DNA from: Acholoe squamosa
Taxonomy: Eukaryota; Annelida; Polychaeta; Phyllodocida; Polynoidae
NCBI GenBank assembly: GCA_949317995.1
Contig: OX439043.1
Location: forward strand, 7,618,501 to 7,682,500
DNA: 64,000 nt
Reading direction: 5' to 3'
Shown: positions 48,622-58,809 of the stretch, one piece after another
How positions within the stretch are numbered: the first letter of the stretch is position 1
How the letters are laid out: the number at the start of each line of letters is the position of its first letter
The notes under the pieces: generated by a model
What the model saw: the letters and a program-made list of their open reading frames with translations, nothing else
Database searches by the model: none
Told to the model about the DNA's origin: nothing
Program-made: the position numbers and the translations under genes

Positions 48622-50230
48622 GTAGCATATAGCTCTATACATTATTGTAAAAAACTATATAAATATATATCAAAGCTACATCTAAACCTTTGAGAAGAGC
48701 ATGGGCTGGAAATATTCCTGGTGTAGATCTGTTTGACGATATCAAGAAAATACCTATGACAAGGATATGCTGCAGATTCTCTCAAAAATTGGAAACATCC
48801 TGCAGATTAAGGATTGGTCATTTATTGCCGAAGGGGGACGGTTTATATATCAGGGGCGAATTTTGGTGATGGGGGCCCCCAAGAAAATGTTGAAATCTAG
48901 ACATCAAATGGTGCATTCTAGACCCTAATCAAAATGCTAGTTTCTCTAAGAAATATAAGATGATTGTCATGAATAATATATTCAACATTTTGGGTAAAAA
49001 CTACCAGTATGAAATTGAATGATTATCTGTGTTTGGTAACATACTCAACCTCATAATATATATCTTACATGTGAAATCATTCATTATCATATATGCATGA
49101 TACAAGATCATCAAGAGTTTGCAGCTTTCCCCCAAAGATATTTTGAAGATCCCTACCAAAAATATAGATTTCTGATACATTCTGACATACCCAATATCAA
49201 GTTGCCTCATATATTCTAGTCCCTACCAGCTAGGGTACAAAACAGTGAATTATAGAAAGGATTTGGGAGGATATCGTTAGACAGAGACAGGTAAGATAGG
49301 AGGAGGGATGGAAAGTAGTAGGCTATGAGAGATGGACAGGGATAGATTTGAAGGAGGAATAATGGGACCCCTGAGAAACTTTTACCAACCTACTACACAT
49401 ACTTAATTTTAAATATTATCCTCTCAGCCAGCTGTACTTAGCGAAGTGGGAAATTTAAAAGTAGGGTCACGTGACCACACCATAAAAACACCTGGGGCAA
49501 ATGTTTTTATATACAGAAAATCCAAATAGTGTTTAGAGATAACAGAAGGGTACTGGTCCAACCTTGAAGTATTTTGGTTCTGAAATCTTCACAAGTGGAG
49601 GGATGTTTCAGCACATGAAATTTTGAATGATCTCTGAAAATACATATACCTGTTCCTCTAACTGAGCTTTAATACATAGTACAACCGTACTGTATGACCT
49701 AACATCACACGTCTAATGTCTTCATATATAGAAATCCATAAAGTGGTCCTCTAGTTTACCATGTCCAAATCCCCCTCACACTACATTGAGATGGACCACA
49801 AAGACATATGTGTGACACTGGTGTTTTTATAAGTTGCAACCTGCCCCTGCCCATGTTATCACCCAGACACCCCTCTTGCCCATTGTCACTATTTTTAGAC
49901 ATACCAGATGCTATCCATCACACTTGTGATTTTCAGGCCCACATGACACCCCACATTCTCAATATTACCAAACCCATATCCCCCGATTCATATATGTTAA
50001 TTACAAACAAGTCACCATCAACCCTACAATGTTGTAACTCAGGTCTAGTACAAATCAAAAATGCAGCCTACTCTATAGTATCAGTAGCATGTCTGTGTAC
50101 ACTAAAAAATCATGGCATGATAATGGTAAATTCTAACTTGTCCTGTGTCCAACAACTTTACACTGGACCCCACTGCCCGAGTTTTCATTAACCTACCACT
50201 GTGGCGGCATTTTGGAAACCCACTGGTTAA
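48622..50230. other. Region without a recognised gene
   Basis: AT-rich single-copy-looking sequence. The longest plus-strand frame (49808-50191) has no domain or codon signature that I can support. Nothing else seen. Confidence 0.4.
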
Positions 50231-50485
50231 TGTTTCTGGTGTAACCATATAGTACCCACCATATAGAGTCAGGTATTTAGATAGAAACTACAACACAGGT
50301 CTGGGATCTAGACTGGTCGGCCATGACAGTGTATTCAGTGTGAGGTCAAGGACAAACAACTCTCTGCAGCATACAGGTGGTGCTGGCTTCTGATTGGTCA
50401 ATATTAACAGGACTAGAAATAATCATTCTAGGTAACCAAAGTCTTTAGAAATATTATATAGATAACATTTTGACATATTATAACA
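50231..50485 (-). repeat. 3' LTR of the Gypsy element
   Basis: On the minus strand a polypurine tract (AAAAGGGGAAGA) is followed at once by TGTTATAATATG and the sequence runs to CCAGAAACA, giving the TG...CA borders of an LTR about 255 bp long. It contains TATATAATAT and CCAATCAG. No second copy is seen in the window. Confidence 0.55.
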
Positions 50486-50699
50486 TCTTCCCCTTTTAAG
50501 GAAAGTTCAAAATGTCTCATGACTAAGTCTTTGAATATGACTGTTATTGAGTCTTTTGATATGACCATATGACTGAACATATTTAATATAAAACATGACA
50601 TATGGAAGATCCCTTGGGTATTAGAGTAGACTGCTCAATACCCATAAGTCAACCTCTGGTGTTATTCTGACCAATGTGAGGATGACTCATACAGCTTAT

Positions 50700-51400
50700 C
50701 TAACAGTTCTCAATAAACCGCTCAGGTTTCTTCACAGCTCTCGAGGACCGGCGTGGCTCTGGAGCGGCTACTGCTGTTGCTGGTTCAACATCCGCTTCAC
50801 TCCCAGCGGTATCTGACATTTGTATGGGACTCGCAGGAGGTGGTTGAATCTGCGGGCGCCCTGGTTTATTTGCCGTACTTGGCGCTGTGCTTGATGATAC
50901 TTTTGGTGCCAAATGGCGTCTATTCCTCCGGACGACTCCTGACTCTGTCTGCACGATGTAGGATCTCGGAGCGTTGGCGGCACCACTGATGACTCCTGGC
51001 TGGTTCCAACCTTTCTGGTCATCTCTCTTCATAACAACTTTTTCCCCCGCCTGTAGTGGTTGTAGAGGGCGAACACCATGTTGACTGTTATAGTAGTCGG
51101 TGTATGAATCCTTATAAGCTTGGTCTCTTGACAGAATGGCCTCTCTGTCAGGCCACTTTGGCTCCAACATAGAAGGAATGACTGGCAATGTTGTGCGGAT
51201 GTGACGACCCATCATGAGCTGAGACGGGCTACATCCAGTGGCGGCAATTGGGGTGTCTCTATAGACCATCAGACCTAACCAAGGATCACTTTGACTCAGA
51301 ATTCCCTTGGCAGTCTGGACTGCACGTTCCGCCTCTCCATTAGAATTGGGCAAATATGGACTTGACGTAACATGATTAAACCGATGCTTTACTATTGGGG
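50700..51400 (-). pseudogene. Gypsy integrase C-terminal part (after frameshift)
   Basis: In the frame ending at 50700 the end of the integrase core carries SPYLPNSNGEAERAVQTAK with the catalytic Glu, followed by GCSPSQLMMGRHIRTTLP and a GPY/F-like C-terminal domain (LQAGEKVVMKRDDQKGWNQP, then VVRRNRRHLAPK). The protein ends in a Ser/Pro-rich tail. The preceding part of integrase is in another frame and stops near 51392, so the catalytic triad is split. Confidence 0.8.
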
Positions 51401-53428
51401 ACCATTGTCCGACACAACTTCTCTCGGAGAACCCCACCTGGCAAATACATCTTCCATGCGGTATTTCACTGACTTGGCTGTGGTCTTGTATAGGCGTAAG
51501 ACCTCTATCCATCTTGAGTAGTAATCGGCCATCACAAGGTAGTCTTTCCCTTTGAACTGACAGAGATCTACTCCTATCCTCTGCCAGGGACCTTGTGGCA
51601 AAGGTGTTGGCAGCAACGGCTCTTTTCGCTGAGTTGGTCTCAGCGTCTGGCAATGTTCACAAGAGCCAACGACCCTTTTGACGTCTGCCGTCAAACCAGG
51701 CCACCAGACTCCTAAACGGGCTCTCTCTAACGATTTGGTCACTCCCTGATGTCCATCATGGATCCTTTGAAGAATCTCTGCTCTGTTGGCTGCTGGAATG
51801 ACTATCCTGCTACCAAAAACCAGTAGTCCATCTACAACTGATAACATTGCTCGATGAGCATAGAGCTCTCGCAAGCCATCCGGTATATCCTTCTCATACT
51901 TAGGCCAACCCGTCAAGGTGAACACTATCGCTGCTTGTAACACTGAGTCATTCTGCGTCGCCACTCTCAGATCGTCTCTCTTCTGAGGGGTTGCAGGAAA
52001 CCCAGCTACGATAGACTGAACATACATATCAACTTCCTCAGCCGTGCTGCTGACGGCCTTCGTTGACATTGGACTCCTGGAAAGTGCATCTGACACATAC
52101 ATTTGCTTTCCCGGGACATACTTTGCTTGTGCCTTATACCTCATTAGTCTCAAGAGGAGTCTCTGGCATCTTATCGGCACACTATCCAAGTCTTTGGTGT
52201 TGATAAGAGGAATGAGCGGCTTGTGGTCTGTCTCCAGCGTGAAGGACTCCAGTCCACAGAGGAACCGGTCAAACTTTTCACACGCCCACACACTCGCTAA
52301 ACATTCCTTCTCGATTTGTGCATACTTCTGTTCTGCAGGGCTTAGTGTTCTTGAACAGAAGGCAACGGGTTTAGGAATACCTCCATGGTCTTGTAACAGT
52401 ACTCCCCCTAGACCATATGCACTGGCGTCTGCATTCACTATGGTTGGCTTGTTGACGTCATAGTAAGCCAATATGGGAGTTGACGAGATGAGTGACTTCA
52501 TCTTTGCGAAGGCTTCTTTCTGGGCTGAACCCCAGATCCACTCCACATCTCCCTTCAGCAGATCGTTCAGAGGACGAGTGACTACATGTAGATCCGGCAA
52601 GTATGACCCCAGATAGTGGACAATACCGAGAATCTGTCGCAATTGAGTCACAGACGATGGTGGCGGCATCTTGGCAATTGCTTCCACTTTCTCTGAGTCA
52701 GCTGAAATTCCGTCTTTTGTGAACCTATGTCCCAAGAACTTTAACTCTGTCTTTCTGTAAGAGCACTTCTCTTGGTTCAGCTTCAATCCTGTCCTCTTTA
52801 GGGTTGCTAGCACTGTAGCTAGTCGTTCGTCATGCTCTTTTGGAGTATTACCATAGATGAGGACGTCGTCCATGTAGGTGAAAACACCTTCAAGCCCATC
52901 TAGGACCTCCGTCATCTTTCGCATAAAGATTTCTGGCGCCGACGTAATCCCGAAAGGTAATCGTCTAAAACAGTACCTCCCGAAGGGCGTCAGGAACGTT
53001 GTCAATTCTTGGCTTTCCGCAGCCAGAGGGATTTTGTAAAATCCACTAGCGGCGTCTAGGCAGGAAAACATGGTGGCTCCTGACAGTTTTGATGTGAGGT
53101 CTTCTAAAGTCGGTAGAACAAACCTCTCACGTCTGACACTGACGTTTAACTTTTTCAGGTCGACACACAAACGCACTTTGCCTGTCTTCTTCACTGCAAC
53201 TACCATGGGTGCACACCATGCTGTAGGCTTAGTGATCTCACGGATCACGCCGGAAGTGAGGAGACGATCTAACTCCTCCTTTACCTTAGGCAGAACCGGA
53301 ATGGGTACTCTTCTGGCAACTGCTACTGCAAAAGGCTGTGAATCTTCCTTTAAGACGATCTTGACAGGATCGGTGTTCAGACAACCAACGCCTTCCTTGA
53401 CACTGTCTAGTTTAGAAATGAGTCCCAT
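51392..53428 (-). CDS. Gypsy Pol: reverse transcriptase, RNase H and N-terminal integrase
   Basis: 678 residues. Reverse transcriptase shows VRLCVDLKKLNVSVRRE, FRRLPFGITSAPEIFMRKM and the catalytic FTYMDDVLIYG. RNase H shows TIVNADASAYGLGGVLLQD, IEKECLASVWACEKF and ETDHKPLI. Integrase begins with an HHCC zinc finger (HDGHQGVTKSLERARLGVWW, then CEHCQ) and carries the first Asp (GVDLCQFKGKDYLV) and the second (VVSDNGPQ), where the frame breaks. The start ATG at 53428 directly follows an in-frame TGA, so the true polyprotein began further upstream. A plus-strand frame over 52044-52463 is a shadow. Confidence 0.9.
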   Translation of the reverse strand: MGLISKLDSVKEGVGCLNTDPVKIVLKEDSQPFAVAVARRVPIPVLPKVKEELDRLLTSGVIREITKPTAWCAPMVVAVKKTGKVRLCVDLKKLNVSVRRERFVLPTLEDLTSKLSGATMFSCLDAASGFYKIPLAAESQELTTFLTPFGRYCFRRLPFGITSAPEIFMRKMTEVLDGLEGVFTYMDDVLIYGNTPKEHDERLATVLATLKRTGLKLNQEKCSYRKTELKFLGHRFTKDGISADSEKVEAIAKMPPPSSVTQLRQILGIVHYLGSYLPDLHVVTRPLNDLLKGDVEWIWGSAQKEAFAKMKSLISSTPILAYYDVNKPTIVNADASAYGLGGVLLQDHGGIPKPVAFCSRTLSPAEQKYAQIEKECLASVWACEKFDRFLCGLESFTLETDHKPLIPLINTKDLDSVPIRCQRLLLRLMRYKAQAKYVPGKQMYVSDALSRSPMSTKAVSSTAEEVDMYVQSIVAGFPATPQKRDDLRVATQNDSVLQAAIVFTLTGWPKYEKDIPDGLRELYAHRAMLSVVDGLLVFGSRIVIPAANRAEILQRIHDGHQGVTKSLERARLGVWWPGLTADVKRVVGSCEHCQTLRPTQRKEPLLPTPLPQGPWQRIGVDLCQFKGKDYLVMADYYSRWIEVLRLYKTTAKSVKYRMEDVFARWGSPREVVSDNGPQ

Positions 53429-54176
53429 TCATGACGCCACTCCTCTCCCGAGAAGGCATTCGACCTCATTTCCGACGACTAAGACACGGAAGTTGTAGCA
53501 TATTCCTTTTACCTGCGTCTTGGCTGTAAAGTCTCCCTTACAGCTCAAAGGACCACCAGGGCTTGAAAGGTTTGACGTACTCTCGCTGAGCGGCGGTCTC
53601 GGCTTCAGCGTTAGATACTTAGAGTATGACATGACAGAGACATCGGCACCAGAGTCAATCTTAAAGTCTACGGGCTGACTACCCCCGATGGATAGAGTAA
53701 CTTTCCATGCTGGGTCGCTATCGTCACAGTCAATGGATCCGCAGAAGTAATCGTCCTGCTGGTCATCTCCATAGACTTCTTGGACCTTCTGACGACATAC
53801 GGCTTGAAAATGACCTTTCATGTTGCAATTCTTGCACGTCTTACCAATCGCTGGACATGCGTCTGGTTCGGACGATCGGTGGACATAACCACAGTTACCA
53901 CATTTCGGCTTCGACTTCTTCGTGTTTGACTTCTTACTGTGGTCATTCGATCGATGACCTTGGCCGTCGACCTTTCATGTTGCAATTCTTGCACGTCTTA
54001 CCAATCGCTGGACATGCGTCTGGTTCGGACGATCGGTGGACATAACCACAGTTACCACATTTCGGCTTCGACTGCATCAGGTATCCATGATAGATCTTCA
54101 ATATTGTCCACAGACGTAATAACAAATCTTGAATATCACCTTGAGTTTTCACCATGGTTACACTTGTTATCACCAA
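53429..54176 (-). pseudogene. Gypsy gag zinc knuckles and protease, with internal duplication
   Basis: The protease is clear: VDFKIDSGADVSVMSYSKYL with the DSGA active site, and NEVECLLGRG near the end. Upstream, two zinc knuckles (CGNCGYVHRSSEPDAC and CKNCNMKGHFQAVC) lie in the same frame. The knuckle segment is duplicated with a 159-bp offset (53815-53912 and 53974-54072), and the frame is broken at the joint. The frame ends at a TGA at 53429-53431, with no frame change before reverse transcriptase. The rest of gag is absent beyond about 54180. Confidence 0.8.
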
Positions 54177-56069
54177 TCATAGTCGTCCTTTGCTGTGTGC
54201 TCATGTGCCGTATGTGTATGCGTGTGACACACCTGGCACAGCTCATCACTCTTCACAGTACACCGACCATGGCAGAACCACAATCTTGGACTAAGCTGAA
54301 AGAGATGATTAAGAACACCAACCATGACTGGCATTGTCCCCGGTACCCACAGATCCGATGGAGACAACAATAGATCCAGTTACCTGGAAGGTACGATGCT
54401 ATGGTGCACTTCGTGCTTATCCTAAGATCCACTCTGGCGGGAGCACCTTTAGCTTCTCCCGGGTAACATACTGTACAGCAGGAATCTCTGGCCCACCTCG
54501 TCCATAGCTCCAAAGTTGACTCCTCCACGGTTGACCACATCTGGACTTTCAACTGACCTCAAGTGATGGAGAATCAGCAAGTTTCGTCCCGCTGTCGCCA
54601 TTACGGCCCAGGAGATCTCATCAAAGACGAACCTGTGACCCGAGACGACATAGCACCGGATAGGTCGGTGATGACGCTGATGTGGGGATGTCCCCACCCT
54701 ACAACACCATCCCCCTACAGAACCTCTCGTCCCCCTCAGGACCCCACTTTAACACCCCAAGTCTCATAACATATACCCGTAACTACTTATCCACTTACGA
54801 TAACATCCAGTGACAACAGTAGATAAGTTTAGCTAACACGTTATGCACCGTTGCTTATCCCAACAATGCCGGCCAGAGCGCCTGGTTGGATCTTTTCCCG
54901 CCAGTCGCGTCAGCCCGGCGCCATCTTGGATATGCATCGATGTATCGAAATTGACATCCGTCACGGCCGTCACCATGGTATCCATCCATTTGGTGACGCC
55001 CTAAACTGTTGCATGCGTCATAACAACAACATTGATACATGTTAACACGCCTTTTTGCTCAGTAAACTTTCAGCACATTTTTCGACCTTTTCAAAATTCA
55101 AACTTTTCGACCCGCAGTTTCAAACATCAATGACCATACATTACCCAAATCCAGTTAAGCACCCATATACACCCAGAAACAAAGGTGGGAGCAATTCTGA
55201 GCAACTACTCAAGCTTATAAACCATAAATCGATACACGATCTCGCCATGACTACACAACGCCAGCGCAGTGTCTTCACCTGGTGTGTTACCCATGAACTA
55301 ACCAAAGCGTCCCTGGTAACCAAGCCTGCACCTTGCCTAGGTCTATAGAGCTCTATGTATTGTGTTTGTCAAGTTGATCAGATACGAATTTAACCTTGCT
55401 GTCTTTTCTGTATTGACCGAGGCCAACCTTGTGAACCATATCAGCTGTTTCCACTACGGATGGTCTCTGTTCTGTTATCTTTATCACAGGCCAACCTTCA
55501 GACGAGGCACCACTTGCTTGCTTCACCCTCTTTCATCCAACATCATCACCACACTCATCCTTTTAATTTTTAATTTAAAAAAATAAGGGTAAAATAAAAT
55601 AAGATGTAATTTTTTATTTATGAAAATTCTCATTTACATAATAAACCACCCCTAGGTGGTCATGTGACCCTTGATACCTTAATCCAAGTCTCTTTTTCAA
55701 CACATTTATTCAAGTGTCATTTCATAGGTAGACAAATAGTTCAATATACACTACTCCCTCATCAGTTACCTAGTGATTTCTCAGGATGAATGTTATTATG
55801 AGTAAAAATGTCATAAAACATTAAAAGTGTATGAATAAAATGTCGAAAACATTACTTCAAATTTCAACATTTTTACTTTGTTCACAGTTATATTATAGAA
55901 TTTCTACTGAATAGGTCTTGCTTTTGTCAGCCAATACACGTTTATGGTCCATATTGAAAAGATACATTATCAGTTCTTTCACATTCAGGGTATTGACAAC
56001 ATCAAATATGACACACACCCTTGTAAATTCATTCCAAATATCACAGACAGACATCCTGGAAAATACCCA

Positions 56070-56360
56070 CTAGCTGTCCATACATAGAAATAAGTAGCAT
56101 CCATGATATTTAACCTCCGACTTATGGTTTTTACATCCATTACATTCATCTTTTACTGTCCTATTAAACTTCCTGTGTAGTAAATAATGACAAGTGTCGG
56201 CCATTAATAACCTGGCTGTTGGTCGTTCCACAATTGTAGTAACCATTGATGCTTTAGCTCTCTCCCTCTTGGCAATCATTACGGCCTCCAAACAGTTTGA
56301 CATCTTGAGAGAGTATTGAGGTATTATGTAGTCATTAATGCATACTCTACACAGATGCAC
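56070..56360 (-). CDS. Weak candidate: short Cys/His-rich reading frame
   Basis: 96 residues, ending in VKDECNGCKNHKSEVKYHGC, a C-x2-C-x8-H-x-C type pattern that could be a small zinc-binding motif or the end of a larger viral or transposon protein. A second frame (56522-56797, minus) lies just upstream and could be an exon or fragment of the same gene. Neither has a recognisable family. The region could equally be random. Confidence 0.2.
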   Translation of the reverse strand: MHLCRVCINDYIIPQYSLKMSNCLEAVMIAKRERAKASMVTTIVERPTARLLMADTCHYLLHRKFNRTVKDECNGCKNHKSEVKYHGCYLFLCMDS

Positions 56361-57575
56361 TGTGTCCGCCTTTTTGGATATATTTTTGCCCCTTGACCTT
56401 TATAAATGAAAAAAAAATGAAAAAAAACATGTATATTTGAAAAAAAAAATGTTATGATACAAATTAATTTTGTCATTATTAAACATACATTATTACTCAT
56501 AACTCTAACTATTAGAATACTTTACCACACATGTGACCTTTCCTCTATGGGTTCAAGGCTATAAAATATGCTTATACTGGTAAACAAGGTAAATACACAC
56601 TGAAAAGAACCTAGATCCATCGGAAAAGCCTTAACCTCGCAAACAGCCATCCTTGAATACATTGTTGATAATGATGTGTACAAGTCACAAAAAAAAGAAG
56701 TTGTGTCCTTTAGACTAGAGCCACAGACATATATACCCTCCATACTTTGCATTCTCACCTTACACTCAGAGTTTGACACGTTTTTCACAGCTAACACTTG
56801 AAAGAAAAGAAGTATTTATTTCTATCTCCCCTTAGCACATTGCACACACCATGTGTGAATGCTTGTTGCGATCACAATATCTGAATGAATAAGTACAAAT
56901 AAAAAGTAAAGAAAAAAAAACGACAGGTGGCACCACTCACTCATTACGTTACTCCAATGTTCTACTCGCGTCACTTCACCTTTTCGCTTTACACACCTTT
57001 TATGTGGCTACTCCCTCACACATCACTATATGGGTCAGGTCGTCAGAAAGTGTAAGATTTTGCCCTTGAATGCCCTGAAAAATTAATTTGCTAATTACTT
57101 CATGTAACCTTAACAAATTTGTCAAGGTATATGTCCTCTGCTCAGAAAAACAAAAACGGGCTTCCCTAGCCCACTTAAAAGGGTCTATATCTCCTCTTTC
57201 CTATCCCCTCAGGATGTGTGTGGTGCACATATGCGCGGGCACTGACACATTCCTCTGTTAAATTATCAACCTGTGAAGCACGGGATAGCCACTTAGTGCC
57301 GCTAAAGTGCTGTAAAACACAAATCAATCAATCAATCAGAAAAACAAAAAATACCGATCTAGGACATCCGGTTCCATTTTTATTGCTTGTTTTGTGTCAT
57401 GTACCAAAATGATGAAATGTGGAGGTAATTGAAGTTGCTCTCAGTAATATAGGAATGTCCCATTATGCATAACAAACACATGAAACAACAAGACCAATAT
57501 ATCTATTATTGACTTCAATTACAAAATGGGACAACATTTGAGTTATGCATGCACAGTAGACTGCCTCCTACATGA

Positions 57576-57619
57576 TGATAAAAGTACCGGACGTTACGTA
57601 ACGTCCGGTACTTTTATCA
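57576..57619. repeat. Perfect 44-bp palindrome
   Basis: TGATAAAAGTACCGGACGTTAC followed without a loop by its exact reverse complement. No larger element with matching ends is evident around it. Confidence 0.95.
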
Positions 57620-58344
57620 GAATTATTTCACATAAGCTGCTCTCACATGGAGACAAATGCTGACAGACACAAAGATTTTTCACCAAAGTGGGGAGCAATA
57701 GGGCCCTCCATATGGGTAATAACAAAGATTTTGAAGCTTCAATTTTTCCATAATTTATAACTGATTTAGATTTAGGTATCGGACATTACAAATTACAGAT
57801 TTCCACTTTAAAAGACACATCATGAAAAATTCTCACTCAGTAACATGTCCAAACCTCATGGAAATGATACCTATGATCATATACAATACAAAAAATAACT
57901 TTGGGATACTCCAGATGTTATTTATTCAATACAGGACACTTGTAAAAAATACAAAACTTAAAAAAAGAAGAAATTTAGTTATTTTTTCACTTTGGCAGGC
58001 TATAAGTCTAAGAGATTTTGATGAATGACCACAAATTTACATCTTCCTGATAGCCCTAAGTGTCCTCTATCAAATGAGTCTATGTAAGACAACATTGGTT
58101 CACAACTTATTTCCCCAGAGCCATAAAAGTCCAAAATGACCCCAAAACACAAAATCTACTGCTTTCTGGCGACCTGACCCATATAAAGAGTCTAACATAG
58201 AGGTAGTAGTGGGTGTTTGTGGTAGTAGTGCCTCCTTTGCGTTGTCAAATGTGATGTCACAATCTTCACAAAGATAAACTGCTGACACCTTCTCCTTCTT
58301 CATCCTCTTTCATAATATCACCTCCACAATCATCCTTTTACCTT

Positions 58345-58797
58345 TTTTAATATTAATTTTTTTTTTTATTAAAATTTTTTATACCAAGTACAAACCCACC
58401 CCTACCCCAAAGGGGTATGGTGGGTCTACTAATTGTTTTTTTCTTTTAAACCCACCCCAAGGGGCCCCCCACCCCAAAAAACTCATTTACATAAAGGGGC
58501 ATGGCCTATTATACAAGAGATGGTCTCTTATGCAAATGAGGGGTCACATGACCAAATGGAGGGCTCCAATTGGCTAAGGGGGCATGGCCTATTATCCAAA
58601 TAAGGAGCTCACCATGTAGGGTCCAGGTCACATGACCAAATGGAGGCCTCTGATTGGCTAAGGGGGCGTGGCCTATTTTCCAAATAAGGAGCTCACCACG
58701 GGGGGTCCAGGTCACGTGACCAAATGGAGGCCTCTGATTGGCTGCATCTCGGGTGAGTAATATCCTGTAGTTAGCTATAGTCCCGTTCCGATACACT
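58345..58797 (-). repeat. CCAAT/CACGTG repeat element, copy 2 (inverted)
   Basis: Reverse-orientation copy of 45405-45875 with the same unit (GGTCCAGGTCACGTGACCAA, CTCTGATTGGCT), the same C-run tail and the same outer end (CCGTTCCGATACACTATATA). It touches the left edge of duplication copy B. Confidence 0.75.
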
Positions 58798-58809
58798 ATA
58801 TACTACTTA

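Larger units (their letters stand above)
50231..54180 (-). mobile_element. Ty3/Gypsy LTR retrotransposon, 5'-truncated and mutated
   Basis: Read on the minus strand the order is gag zinc knuckles, protease, reverse transcriptase, RNase H, integrase, polypurine tract and 3' LTR, the Ty3/Gypsy order. Most of gag and the 5' LTR are missing. A duplication in the zinc-knuckle region, an in-frame stop at the protease/RT joint and a frameshift in integrase show that it is inactive. The parts are described separately. Confidence 0.9.
54181..58340. other. Region without a well-supported gene
   Basis: Mixed composition. 54200-54780 is GC-richer and could be decayed retroelement sequence. 55560-55680 resembles the AT-rich end of the CCAAT/CACGTG element (AAACCACCCCTAGGTGGTCATGTGACCC). 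Nothing else is convincing apart from the weak minus-strand frame at 56070-56360 and the palindrome at 57576. Confidence 0.4.
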
